From: Oryzias latipes
Lineage: Eukaryota > Chordata > Actinopteri > Beloniformes > Adrianichthyidae
NCBI RefSeq assembly: GCF_002234675.1
Contig: NC_019867.2
Coordinates: 5,722,001-5,786,000, forward strand
Direction: 5' to 3'
Length of the DNA stretch: 64,000 nucleotides
Shown one piece after another: positions 41,200 through 56,100 of this stretch; positions within the stretch are counted from its first letter, which is position 1, and every line of letters begins with the position of its first letter. Below the pieces are notes generated by a model that searched no databases, was not told the origin of the DNA, and saw only the letters and a program-made list of their open reading frames with translations. A program made the position numbers and the translations under genes.

Positions 41200-44100
41200 C
41201 TGGACACAGAAGCATTTTTTTTGTCACACTTTCATTTAGGAGAGAAAAATTCAAACTGTACTTCATCCCCATTTTTTGCTTCATACATATTTTTGGCAGA
41301 AGATGTTTGTTTTTGAAGTTTTCACAGCTGAAAAAGTGCTTTAAAACCCACTCTGATGAAAACTGAGTTTTTAATTGTTCTTGAGGCGTTTTTCTGATAT
41401 GAAGACAATTAAGCTTCAAATTGCATTCTCAAGTATTTCTTTGTTCAAATCGTTGTGAATCAGGATCAGACCAAAAAAATGATATTTGAGAAAGAGCTTA
41501 TTTGTGGCGTAGAAAATATTCTCTGCAGGCCACAAGCTCTCAGCAATGGAAAAGGGAAGAGGGGCGGGGTTGCTCTTCACCAACAGTTCCGCCCACAACT
41601 TAGAGGGAAATTTCTAATAAACTACTGGTGCTCTGCAGAAACCATGTCTCAGAAAACAACATGGTTTTTTTTCTATTTTGGCTAAAAACAACATAATCAG
41701 GAATAAAAGACCGTTAGGAATTATTTGAAAACGAGTCAAAAGAGGATCGAAGTAGGTCTATAACAATCCGACAGCATCAACAGAAGCAGTCTAAAGAAAG
41801 GCTGCAGTAATTTTGGCAGCATGCTCTGTAAATAAGCTGCACCATTTGAGTAATGAAACTGGGAGCTCACAGGAAGCTGTTTGAGGCCAATAACCAGCAG
41901 ATTTGGGTCAGAGGTTTCCACGTCCAGACTGGAGGTCAGCTCGATGGTCTGATACGTGGCCTAAAAGGGCGACAACGGGTGGCTCTATTAACGAGCAAAA
42001 CGATCCAAATGCAACAAAGCTAAAACATTCATTAAGGATGAAGGAATTTACTGTCATAAAGGTGCCGTTCCAGATCCTTGTTTTCACTTCCACAAAGTAA
42101 TGGGTCCAAACGCTGGTGACTTTGAGAATACACCTAATCTTTTCACAATTTGCACTCTTGCAGTCCTGTCAGGGCAAAAAAACAAAACAAAAACTTATAT
42201 TTATATTTACATAAGGTTAATAAGCATGCAGGGGTAGTAACGCAAGAAGGAGAAGCAGTTAAAGTTTGTCTGCATGGCATTTTACTCTAATGAAGGAATT
42301 TGGACATTTCTGGTATTTTAGCACCCCCTTGTGGTCAAGTGATAGAAACGGGTTAAACAATTTAAAAGTGGATGAATTTATAGTGTATAAAAATTATATA
42401 AAAAATAATGATATTAAATATAAAAACAAAATAAACTATTTCAGGAATAAGCAAAGCAGACAAAAATGTGCTAAATTGTTTTTTGAGCCTTTAGAAAAAA
42501 TGCATACATTGTAAAAATTGGGTTCCTTCTTGTTCAGTTGAAAGGTTTTATATTATGACATAAATAAATACATTTTAATCCTTTCAGCCTTCTAAAATTA
42601 GGTACAGAACAGAATTTAATGTGATAACTATATATTTTTTGTAAAAAGCCTTTGAAATCCACATATGGGCTGGTAATATTTGAGTGATGCACTAGCTAAG
42701 GTCTGTATTGCTGTATTAAACGCACAATCAAATCACTATAAAAAAGGAAACAATCTGCCAATGGTGAGAAAAAAGGGGAAAAAAACCTAGTCACTAAGAC
42801 ATTTTTCCTTAAACTAAGATTGTCTTGCAAAACCTTCTTGATAAGATGATTTTCCTTGCAAGACAGAAAATAAGACTATTTTTCTTCAAACAAGGGTCTT
42901 TTTACTTTCTTAAGATTCTGTGTTTGCAGTGAAGTATCAAGTAGCAACAGAAAACCTGGAATGTAAAGTTCTAGTGACTGACCAGTTTCTCGATGCCTCT
43001 CAGGCTTTCCTCTGTGAAAGAAACTTGGTGCTTTTTCTCTGCTATTTTCAGAGGATCGATGAGATGATTGGAGTCACAGTTAACAGAACCTCCCTGCAGG
43101 AGGAGAAATGAGTCATTCATCCCACAGTTAATATTCTGCATATGATAAAGCGGGAAAAAACATGTGTTCATAGCTGCATTTAACTACCATAACCTTTTTG
43201 AAATTAGGGCAACCTTTAAACCATTTTTTCTCCTGAAAAAAAAAAACGACCACTTACTCCATGAGGTTTTACATCCATCAGATAGAGGAGAGGATTTCCA
43301 CCTTTAGTCTTCAGCGGCAGACCGATGGTGAGATACAGAAGGCTGAGGGGCACCGAGCCTGTTGAAACCTTTGAGAAATTTTCCTTTTCAATTATTTTAT
43401 TTTTATTTTTTCACAAAAAGAAAGCAACTAAAACCTGAAAAGTAGGGATGATGGGATTTATGGGGTTGCATTCATGAGCGGCACCTTGACTGTAAAGTTA
43501 AACTCCGGGCCGATGTCGTCCACGGTCTCCACTGTGGTGACAACTGGTCTGGATGCATCTGCCACATAAAAGTTGATATTTGACTCCCTTAAAAACAAAA
43601 GACAGGAGAAATGAACAAACTGAAGTCCACACTAGGACAATACAACATCAGACAAAGCACAGTCAAAACATTTCACATTTTCAAAAAACTTTATAAAAAA
43701 ATGGTTTGGTTACAAAACAGTGGGGATGGATGTGTGTATGGTGATGATAGTGGTGATACACAAAAAAAATGTTCTTTATTGTCACTACCTTTGTTTGTGG
43801 TGATAGGTAGGAGTGTTTTATAAGTGAATGAAAGTATAAGGGGGTGTGCTGAAAGACCCACTCCAATGAAAATGGCGGTTTTTGGTGATTTTAACATGTT
43901 CTTATGTAATTAGTCTGATAATGGGGGATAAATATTAAGAAAATCAAGCTTAAAAATTCAATTTCAGAGTATTTCTTTATTCAAATTATTGTAAATTAGG
44001 AATAGACGACAAAATGCAGTTGGAAAAATGTCATATTTTTGACGGGGAAATAAAAACAGCCACAGCTCTCTGCTTCAAGTTTCTAAAATTCTAATGAACT

Positions 44101-47100
44101 ACTTCCGTTCTGCATAAACTATTTCCTATGCCTTAAATGGCATAATCATATATTAAAGACGCTTTTACAATAGATCAAACGATGAATGCAGTGGGTCTTT
44201 AAATAAGCTCAGCTTCTGCTTTCCAACATGCCTAAGCTGATTTCTAAGAAAAAATAATAATAATTATTAATTGCTGCTGTTGTTTGAGTTCTATTGTTAA
44301 GAGTTTTTCTTTTCTCCTCAGTTTTGTCATCTGCATGTTGGAAATAAGTTATAAATAAAGAGAGATATGAATGCCCACCTGGATAGTAAAACTCCTGTGT
44401 CGTACTGAAGGGAAATGGATTTGAATGCATCATTGTCTGCAGGATTTTCCTCTTCGCCATCACTGCAAAAACCAGCCGGGACACGACGTTGATCACACAA
44501 CTCAATCAAGCACACATTTCCAACCACAAATGATGTATCAGTTCATGTACCTTTTGGCCTGAAATGTCACCTCAGCTTTGTTTTGTAACTGATTTAAATT
44601 ATAATTAAACTTGATGGAAAATTTCACCTGCAGGGAAAAAAACAACAACTGGTAAATATGGATGCTGATGACAAAAAAATACTTCAACTCTTACCCACCT
44701 CTTGATCCTCTTTTAAGACTGGGTATCCCACTTGACACGTAACCGTGTCTGTCTCTGTGGACGTGCAGTGGACGCCATCAGCCTGTAATGATTCATTATG
44801 CGACCAGTTAAGGTGGAACATTTCTGTGATTTTCCTTTCTTCTTTCCTTTGTTTTTTTACTCACCGCAGAAAAAGTGGAGTAGAACAGGTTGGCAGAATA
44901 TTTGACTGACACTCGAGTGTTGTATGCGTTCTCTTTTTTGTTTTTCACAGAAACATCAAATGACAGATCTTGGTTGTTGGCGCTGACTAAAGTTTGACCA
45001 GAGCTGTGAAACAAGAACACAAACTAGACTTAAAAAAAATGATTTTACGCCTTTGAAAACACACACACAAAAAATAACATGCGTGCAAAAACACCAGTAA
45101 AATCCACTTTTTTTTTAAAGCTATTGTACTTTTTTCTCTGAAGTCTGTCTAAACTGCTTTATGACACCAGACCTCTCTTGATTTTGGCTGCTGGGACAGG
45201 CTCATAAGAAAGAAAAAAATAGTGTTAAGAGTTTCCAAACCCAAACATCAAAGAGGGGAATGTGAGATTGAGTCTAAGACTTTCACAGTCTTTCCATTTC
45301 TTGAAAATCTATTCTTCTTGACGGCTTTATGTGAAATAATAACTGGAACCACATTACAGGACTTGAAGCAGCATCTGCAGTCCACCCTGTGTTCTCACTT
45401 CATGAAACCTTCAGAAAAAGGAACATTTTTCCACAAATGTCCTCTTAAAAAACATGTTTGACATCTTAACTTGTAGGCAAAGTTAACAACATCTAGAGTA
45501 AATATGTGGTTCTTGAAAATGTGAACAAAATAAACTAAACTTAAAAGATAAAATAAGCAGAGGAGCAAACGGAGACCCAAGTCTGGTTTACAAGATTAAC
45601 TTATAGAAGTTATGTATTGGCTTGAAAACAATCTCTCATTTCAATAGAAAGCCTTAAACCCACCTTTTCCACCTGACTCTCCTCAAACGGGAATGCAAAG
45701 GCCTTTTTTCAAAACTGTTTGTTTTTTTCATTGCTGCTTTATTTTTTCTCCCTCATTTTTGTATGGCAACCTTGGGTTCCAAGAAAGGCGCAAAGCTAAT
45801 GAAATTCATTATTACTGTTGTACCATGATTTTTTTATTTTTTTTTGGTACCATGATTTTTAACTTCTATACAGTTAATGCTGCAGATCATTCAACAATTG
45901 TAAACGTAAAGTTAAGCTCTGAGGTTACTGAGTTTTCTCTAAGGCAGCACCAAACAGGACGAAAACAACCTTCCTCTTCAAAACAGGCATCCACACTTTT
46001 TGTTACTCAAATTTAAATTGAATGAACTGTTAAGCTGGATAGCTTCCATATTGCTCGCCACTAATGTTAGGTTGGGGTTGTGTGGTGCTGTAAGTTAGCT
46101 GAAGAGCTAACAGAGTTTGTAAACAGAGAGCTCTCAGTTATGGGTGATGAGAAGGAGTTGCTCCTTGCCAAAGGTCCAGTCCAGTTCTTAACTCAGAGGT
46201 GAATTTCTAAAGAACTCCTGCAGAAACTATGTCTTAGAAAACAACACAGGTTTTTTGTTTTGGCTAAAAACGGCTTAATCATAATTTAAAAAAAACACTG
46301 GGAACGCTTTGAAAATAGATTAAAAAAATTATCAGGGTGGGTGCTTTGCTGTTTTGACTGTAAAGGGTACTATAAATGAAGATGTATTGGATTCTTGCCT
46401 GGATGTTTTAGTGTCCGTCTTTACGCTCAGCACCAGGTCGCTCAGGCACACCTCGTCAGACCCGCAATCTTTTGTAAAAGGGATCTGGAATCGAAAAAAA
46501 TAAAGAAAGCCCAGAAGGTTAGTCTCAGTGATGACTCACAGGTGGGAGCATATGTTTACTGCACTGGATGAGCTTTAGTCTGGCTGCTGACAGAAAACAC
46601 GACCTGCGTGACAAAGTCAAGCAGGCCAGTAATTACCACGAGGGCCAAGCATATCATTTTAAAGGACTGAGCAAACACCTTGTAAAGTCTCACCTGGTGT
46701 GCTCCAGACAAGTAGACAGTAAAGGAAAGATAATCGCACACAAACACACAAACTAAAATAAAATAAGTTACAGTAGATGTTCTATGACTTACAAAGAACT
46801 CAAATGCACTGGGGGAAAATATGTCCAGGACAGGATTCCCATCTGCATTCTCCTGTTCAATTTCTACTTTCAAACTCAGGGAGTTCACAAAGTCCGGTGT
46901 TTCCTGGTGAACACAAAGAGAAATAATCAAACGCAGCTCAGATGATGCAAAACAAATGATCTTCAAACCTTACCTGAACGTAAACCTGGAAGTCTTGACA
47001 CAGAGGTCCTGATGTTATTTGTGCTTTCTCTTTTATGGAGCGTTCATTGTTTTTGGTGAACATGCCTCGTGACGTCACACGAGAATCCTGCAAGTTGGCA

Positions 47101-50100
47101 TCTAGAGTTAAAGTGTAGAAAATGCCTGAAAGAAATTTGGGGACAATGAAAAAATTACATATGTATGTTTTTTTTAACTTAAATCCCCCTTCTTTTTTTA
47201 ACATAAAAATCATAGAACCGTCCTGTTTTTTCAGCTTGAAAATGTGTTGAATTGTATGATAGAAAGATCCAGCCGCCAGATCTGTATTTTTAATTGCAAG
47301 TCAAACATTCTCTTTACCTGAGGTAACACAGCTGTAACACCAAAATTAAAGTTTCTAAGTTCCACTTAAAGGGGCTATATCATGCAAAATAACATTTTTG
47401 AGCTTTTAAGTACACTATAATGTTGATTCCTCACAAAAAAACACCCAAATGGGTATTTTAATCCATTCATTCATTTTTGGGTATACTCTAAACCACTGTG
47501 CTCTGAGCACCAGCCTCTCCCAATCCAGGAAAACGAGCAGATCTTCACATTGTGATACAGGTAAATTAGAAACAGCCCCTTGTAGGAAGAGTCTGCGCTA
47601 CCAGCTCCGCCCCCAGGCTATCAGACACACCCACTTTCTCCACGGAGCTAGAAGTGATCGGCAAAAGGCTTTCATTTTATATGCACAATATGCACATCAT
47701 CTCTGCAAAAGTTCAGATGTCGTGGGCGAAAAGCAGACACGCTGCCAAGGCCGCCTCTAGGTTGACATAATGAAATGGGCGACACCCACAAGGAGCAAAA
47801 GGCGGGGCCTCAGAGATTGAGTCGTCTTACTTCCAGGTTGGAAAAGACTTCTGGAAAATAGCTCATATTTTACCAAAAAATAAAAAATAGTTCTTTAGTG
47901 AGCCAAAGGTAACATAACATAATTTCCGGACTATAAGCCGCTACTTTTTTCCTGCGCTTACAGCTTACAGCCTGCAGCTTTTTCAGTGACATGGCTAATT
48001 TATGAATTTAATTGGCGGCCGCCATGTACGTACTTTCAGACTCAGTGAATGGTTTGAATTCTTTATCTAACACCAAGCACAAGTCATTTGTTTTTCAACA
48101 GACTAAACAGCCAAACAGCATGGACCTCACTTCAGGTCTTAGACACTTCAGTCATGGTTCAACAAAACGAAACACGCATGTCCAGCCGCATCCCAGAATC
48201 CTTTGGTGCCATTAGACCCAACGTGCACGTGATCGCCGCAACAATATGATGAAGCTTTCAAGTTAAAAACAATCGTTAAAAGCAGCGTAAAAAAATCCAC
48301 CATCGCCAACAGGTTTGGAAAAGCTGGTCGGCTGCGTGACGGAGAGAACAGCGCATGCTCAGGAGGGAATTTACCTCTGAGTCATAGTGACTCGGCTGGC
48401 TGCACGTAAATATGTGGGAATAACATCAGCCTTTATTTTGTCGGGACACAACTGGAAACACAAATCCACGTGATCGTTTTTACGGTTTCTAAGGACTGAC
48501 CAGAATTTTGCATTGAAAAGCTGACAGCCTCCGTGTGAGCTGGAGACATTTTCTCCTGCTGCTCGAGCACATTGAGCTGCGGGGCCGATGGCAGTCTGAT
48601 GGCTCCCACACGTAACAACGCATCCGCCCCTCATCCACAAAACGTACAGTATTAAGTCCGATTGCTCTGCACAGACACGATTTGCTCCTCCCTGGAGCCG
48701 CCCTGGCCAGAGGTGTCGGAGAGAAGATAGGAAGGGGAGCGCGCGGGGCGAGCGCGGAGCGTAGAGGCGTCCGCGGAGCAACAGTGTTTGTTGTGGAAGG
48801 AAACTTCTGACGCACGCGCCGCGCTGAGGCGCTGGTATCACGCTGAGGCGCGCGCTTTTCAGTCGCCGCTGCTTTATTTTACTAGTGTGTTTTTTTAACC
48901 AGCCCTGTTACTCCCATAACGCTGCCGCGACACAAGCGGAAGGAGAGCTGTTCCCGTTCACCCCTCCATCCACTGCTGCTACTTGCTCATTCTTAAACAC
49001 GTACAACAGTGTGGCAAGCCGGGCGTTGGCCCCGCCTTTAGCCCCTAAGACTCATGGGAAATGGGGGATCGCGGATGTAAATTTCCTCATCATAACTGAG
49101 GGATGTAATGTTGATTATATGGTTACTGTTTGTAATTTTATGTATGATACCTAGATTGTCAATAAGTAAAAAAAACAAAAACAAAAAATAAAAAAATAAA
49201 AAAACCATAACTGAGGAACTTGTGAACAGAATAGAGGTCCATGCTGTTTGGCAGATGTGGGTGTACTGAAATGCATGAGCCTGAGGCAAGGCTGACTCCT
49301 CCCACAGTGTGCTAATGAATCACACTAACTTAGGGAGTCAGGATGTGATTTACCAGGTTTAACATTTTGCCTAATACATGTAGCTTTTATTCCAACGCGA
49401 TTTGTGTATGTTTAAAACAAATAAAACACGTGAAAGTGGGTGGGTGCGGCTTATAATTGGGTGCGCTTTGTAGTCTGGAATTTACGGTATTATCATATAT
49501 ATGGATGTTGTTCCCTCTGAAAGGCTTAAGAAAAGCATGTTATAGGCCTTTTAAAAAATAAAATGTTTATTGGTTTGTCTAAGGCAGGGACTCTTTTAAC
49601 TCTCCACCGTGGTTCCCAATGTGTGATAGTAATTTTACTTGCATTGATTCAATTCTAGTCAGTCAAATTTATGAATTTTTGGCTGAGGTGCCTCCATAAC
49701 AGTCGACTAAACTGTGAGTTTTTAAAGCACTGCTTTCATTGCAATAAATCAGAAGACTTTGTGTGATCAACACGTTTCAAATACTAAGATCACAAGTTTG
49801 GTAAATATTGACATTCTGTAATTTTTGATAATTAAAAAAAGTTTAAATACATATGATCTTTTACAATATTCAGTAGATCTTCTGAAATTTAGCATCATTA
49901 CTTTGGAACTTATTATTGTCACTATAGAGTGGCACAGTGGTGCACTTTCCTGTTTAGAGTTTTCATGTCTTTAAAGCACTTTTAGTCAATAACAACTACT
50001 TTCATATTCAACACTGACAAAACAGCTGTACGACCTGAAATTTCTGCAAACGTCTTTCAGAGCATTTTTTTCATATTCCTAAAAAATCTGCAGCATGTAT

Positions 50101-53100
50101 TATGTTTGTCACAGATGAATACAGTACCGATAGGTCCCATAGAGTTCTTGGGCTTGAAGGAAGCGGTTAAGCACAGCTTTGTGTTGAAACATGTAAGCAC
50201 GCGCCCCTTGATGTTGCACTGTTTGTTGAAAATGTTGATTTTATCCGGGTTGAAGGAGGCAGAAGCAGTCACACTGGCCACGCCTCTGGACCTGAAAACA
50301 ACGTCAGACTTCAGACCTACAGTGTTTCCTCACTATAATTATCTACGTTTTTTGTGTGTTTCTTTTGCTCACCAGAGTTGCACTGCTTTGCCATAAGCAC
50401 CAACGGAGATGTCGGGGATGGTGTCTCCATTTAGATCCTTGGTGCTGTCAAGAGATCTTCCAAAATACTGAAGCTGAGCATCCAGTTTGGAGCCAAAGAT
50501 TCTCTGTAAAAGGCATAAAAAATATTTTTTTTAAAAACAAAAAAAAAAAAACAGAGAGCTGATGATGAACATTTCCTTTGACTACTTTTCACAACTTTCA
50601 GACTCGGGGGGGGGGGGGGGACCATTGACTGAATATGGGAACTGGACTGAGTGACCCCGCTCTTGCATTTCAAACAGGAAGTACCCACTGGCTCCAAGAA
50701 GCCAAAATCCCGTAGACTTTTATAGAAAAATAAACAGCTATTACTCAAAATATCCACCCCCCCACACATTTATTTTTTAACATGTTCTTTGCTAAAGCTA
50801 GTTTTTTTCATGACATTTTTCCCACAGTGCAGATTTTACTTTCAAGTGGTATGAGGTGTGGACTTCCAATGAGCTCACTCCTGATTGGCGAGAGTGGGCG
50901 CCATAGAAACAATGACTCGGACGGCCTTGGACTCCTGCTTACTGACGTCGTCTGGTTCCAACACAGTGGCGTCCGTGTCGCGAAAACATGAGTGAAACTG
51001 ACATCATTATACAGTCAAAGGTGTGAACTCAGCTGTCACCTGTGAAAACTCTTTGTTCAGTGTCTTCTTTTGCCCATTGTAGATGTAAATGACACCTCTC
51101 CCTCTGTCCTCTAACGGCGCTCCCACTGCAACATCGCTGTAACCATCCAAGTCAAGGTCAGGAATGGCAGAGATGGCTGTCCCAAAGCGAGAATTCACAG
51201 TGGGGGGTGGGCCGCTGAGAAGCCCCTGCTCGTTCAGAATCCCCTTCAGAAAATACAAAAAGATTGATTTTCATTAAAGAAGCCAAACTACAACACAAAG
51301 GCTTTTTTAAATAAAAATAATATTAATGACTATGAAAAAATATTTCATTTCACAAAAAATAACAATATGAAACTAAATATTATTAGATTATTCTGACTAT
51401 ATTATACTGAGCCCATCTTTTCTTAGTTGCTCTTGTTTTAAGAACTTTTCTTTTAAATTGATAAGAAGCAGTAAAAACTCATTTTCAGAAGTGTTGAATT
51501 TCAGCAAAGGATGTGGAAAAATTGTAAGACAGATTTATTTTCACCAAGTTTGGAAATATTCCCATTGTAAGGCAATTATTCTTTATTTTTAAAGTAGAAA
51601 TTACTCCTCCTGAAACATTTTTAAATAGCCTATATTATTGTACAGCTTCATATCAACATAAATCAGCTGATTTAAATAAAATAACTGGAGCAAAGTTTAT
51701 CCTCTGAGGAAGGGATGCAGATTCACATCAACAGACAGGATGAAGATGAAGAGGAAACTTTTGTAGTCACATCTGTTAGTCGATCTCATTTCTAACGCAC
51801 ATGTTAGTCTCACAGCTACATCTTTTTTAGTTTATGGTTACCCCGGTGACAGAGAAGAGGTACACCCTGCCTTCCTCTTTCTTCAGCTCTCCCATGTACA
51901 TGGGAGCCCCCACCAGCAGGAGGTCGGTCACACCGTCCCTGTCCACATCCAGAGAGCACAGGACGCTTCCAAAGTACGATCCAATCTAGGGCAGATGTAA
52001 AAAAGGCATCTACTTGTCTGGGCTTCAGAGTTCTAAGCTTCTGAAGTCTGAGCTAACAGATCTCAGAGAGTCGGTACCTGCTTCCCTCTTTGAGAATCGA
52101 TGACAGCCGCCTGCTTCTGAGCGTTGATGGTGTACACGAGGACTTGGCCGGAGTGATTTGAGCGAGGAGCTCCAGCAACAAAGTATTCTGCAGAGCCATC
52201 AGATATTGTGGTGACAGAATAACCTGCACAGGAATGTAGAAAATAAATGTAAGGATAGTAAGCTGACTTTTGGAAATACTTTTTACCAACAGGGTGCATC
52301 ACTATGAAAGACCTTCCTCAATGACATAAACTACATTTGTGAGGTTTTGCCTCGTTAAGTACAGTAAAAAAAACATGAGCGCATGTTTTTTTATTTATTT
52401 ATTGTATATGTGGGTATGTTTGCATATGCATGAAAACCCACATCAATCATCTTTTGATCTATTTTCAAATTGGTCTTTTGATTATAATTATGCATTTTTA
52501 GCCTAAATGAAGAAACCCTGTGTTGTTTTCTAGGACATCGTTTAGTAGTTCATTAGAAATTTCCCTCTAAGTTGTGGGCGGACCGTTGGTGCGGAGCAGC
52601 CCTGCCCCCTCTTACCCTCCCCGTTGCTGAGAGCTTTCTATTTACACTCTCATTACTTAATTTTATTCTATTGGTCAGAATAACCATTCTTGCTTTGATA
52701 CTTTCTTTTAACATCTTGTTGCTAATCCTAATTTTTTATTTTTTAATATTGTTTAATGCAAATTATTTAAACTAAGAACTGACCAATCAGATGCCTCAGT
52801 AATAGCATGTGGTGCCCCCACCTCAAAAGTTTGATTGACAGATTCGCCTGAGCCTGCTTTCGGTGGAAGGCGTTTGGATTTTCAACAAGCTCACTCCTGA
52901 TTGGCGACAGTAGTTTCCATAGAACCATTCGGACCAATCGCTGTCCTCTGATTCCAACTTGGGAATGTTCGTGTTGTGGAAAAATGGCGAAAAAATTTGA
53001 AGAAGCCAGAAGAAAAATATTTTCTATGGGTGACATCACATCTGCTCAGTCCAATTCTCTCTCATACAGTCAATGATCTAGTCGTCTACCGGTGGATCCA

Positions 53101-56100
53101 TCAGAATGGTGCGGAGCAGGTGGTTTGTGATCTGCCCAGCCTCCCAAGATTTTTTTTCAACAGGACTTTTTCATCTGCTCCTGATTCACAACGATTTGAA
53201 TAAAGACTCACAAATGCAACTTTAAGCTTAATATTCTGGTCAGTTGTAAGACATTTACAACTGCTAACAAATGTCTTTATAAGCAGCTTACTACAACATT
53301 AAAAGTGCTTGTTAATGTCTTATAAATAGTTTATTAAGGACACCTATTATCAAGCGTTACCAATATTCTTCATGTATGTCGTCTATCATCAGAAAAAGGC
53401 CACAAGGACATGTTAAAAACACCCCAAACTGGATTTTTCTCTAAAAGGGTCTCTGAGTCCCAACGGTCATAAAGATCCTTTTGCAGTAATCTCTTCTACC
53501 TTTCTGCACAACAAAGTTGCTCAACAAAGGCATCAGACACAAAGCGCTTTACAGTTTCAGAACTATAAACTGTATAAACTGTTTCATCCTTGGAAGGTGA
53601 CTGAAGGCCTCCCTTTTTCCTGGAATGAATAAAATTCGGTGCTTACATAGAAACTATCTATTTTCATAGATGTTGAGGAGAACTGTGGAAACGTACCCAG
53701 TAGTGAGCTGTGATTTCTGTCCTGCAGAGCTCTCTCAAAAGCTGAGGAAGGGAGGATGTTAACGTTTGACCCTGTGTGATGGACGACGGTTCCACTCCAG
53801 GCATACGCTCCCACTGCTCCCAGCATCATCACATTCTGGAGCAGCACAAACATCGGGTAACACAATCAGACCCCCTGCAAAACTGGTATTGTGATTGAAA
53901 GCACCAGACTTTTTTCTATTAATCTCGTCATTAGTGTACCTGTTTACTGGAGAAGTGAGCACTAAATCCCACCTGGGACATCTCCATCTGGAAGTTGTCT
54001 CCTCCTTTTCCAGTACCTTAATTAAACACGGCATTATTTATGCATCACAAGAAAAGAAAAGCCGATAAAGAACCTTCTCAAAATAGAAGTTATATCCACC
54101 CTCTATATTGAAGATACGGTTGCCAAGAGTTCCAGTTATGCTGGAAAGAGCGGCTTCTTCTGAAACGTTGAAGAAGAAGTTCTCTGTGGGTAAACTGGCT
54201 ATGGATTTAATTTCTGTGATGAGGTTTTCTGTTTCTAGGTTATTTCTTATGTAATAACCCAGAACCTGGAGGGGTAAAAAAAAAAAAAATCAAACTTAGA
54301 ATCAATTTAATTTGACACGCTTGTAAGCAAAAAGTTAATTTATTAAAAGCCTAAAAAACTAAAAAGCTCTTTTGTATTAAATGAAAAAGTCAACGTGGAA
54401 AAAATTACATTATTCTTAAAGCATTTATTCACATACTTTTTCTTAAGGAAGTTGTGATCCAACTGATTTCTTGCAAATCAAACGTTGGAAGGTAATAATT
54501 TTGACATTTATAAATGACCTTTAAAAATATCTATTGGAAAACTCACAAAAATGCATTAATAGTGGAAGCTGTACAGCATAAGTGTATTCATATATCCTAA
54601 GTTCCCAGCTAACCAAGTGGTTGGCTAAATAAATAAATAAATCACGCACCGCTATACCAAAGCGAGTGATGCCTTTCTTCTGACATTCTGCTATGACCCT
54701 TTCACGTTTGTCGTAATCATGAGACTCGCCATCAGTAACGACCACCATTACTTTGGAAGCACCGGGTCGACCACCATATTTTTCATCAAAACCCTGTTGA
54801 CTAAAGAGAAAAAAGCAAAAGTAGAAAATTATTTATGACGTTTTTTAAATAAAAAAATTGCATAAAATATAAACAAATCTAAACTTTTTATGAGTAAATT
54901 AGCAAAATATGCACTATTACATACTATCTATAAGTTTGTGAGTAGTGCAACACATGGATAAAGATTGTTTGTTTGTGTGCAGCACCAACCTGGCAAACTC
55001 AATGGCACTGAAAGTATTGGTCATAGTGCCGGACATTTGTGTTATCTTGGATGCTGCGGCCAACAGCTGCTCTTTGGTTTTATATCCGTTCATTTGGATG
55101 TCAAACTTGGGATTGACAGCATACTGAATGACACTGACCTGACATGATAACCAGAAAAAAAAAAGACAGAAAAGTAAATAAAACTGCAAAAGTGAAGAAT
55201 CATGCAGGTGTCAGGATTCTAACTGATGTCATTTTCCAGCAAAGACAGAAAAGCATCTGTGTCACCTGAGTGCTTTGGGGCCCGATGTCCAGGGAGGGTA
55301 TGAGCTTCAGGACAAAATCCCTCATTGGCTCCCAGGGATAAATGCTATTGGAACCATCCAAAACAATCACAATATCCATCGGTCCCCCACACTCTGAAAA
55401 ATGAATCAAACAGGAAAAAATAAAAAGCATAAGAAAAAAGTTTGGCCATGAAACTCATTTTAGAACTGTGCTGTACTGGTTTCAGTTCCTTTGTGTTGTT
55501 TGAAAAAGGGAGATAACAAAATCCTATTTATCCTTCAGCTGGTTGTAAAAACGTAAACATCTGAGTGGTTTAAGAGTTTAATCACCCACAAGCAAAAGCA
55601 TTCATAAAAGTAGAAACGTGTGTCATTTCTAAGACAAATGCATGAGCACAAGTGGTGTTAAAGCCTTAAAACACGTAGTCTCAGATGAAGATCTACTAAA
55701 ATACTTTTTTTGGATAAAACTTAAGCACCAATTAAAAAGAAGTGCATAAACAAGTCAGCCTCTTAGCAGAAATGGTTTTCTGGGTATCTGCATATACAAA
55801 ACTATTTCACATAGTGGGAATATTAATTCATTGACATTGCTTCAGGCTATTAGTTTTTCCCATGCACATCTTTCTAAAGATAGTCCTGCCTGGCGTCTGG
55901 TAAAAGCATATATTTCTAATGAACAATATTAAATACTAACTTTTTTTTTTAATCAAATAAACTCATATTTGAAATGTCTCTGTTTTGATAATAATCTCAA
56001 GCTTTTTGTTTTGGACTGATGGTTATTTTGGTCTTGTTTCACACATTATGGCAGAATTTCAAACGTTGCAAATCAAAAAAAGTTGTTGTCATTGTTTTTA

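Noticed and set aside
48371..48841. 156-aa minus-strand open frame and overlapping 108-aa frame
   Set aside because: They lie in the GC-rich core of a nested transposon, where stop codons are rare. No transposase or other motif is visible.
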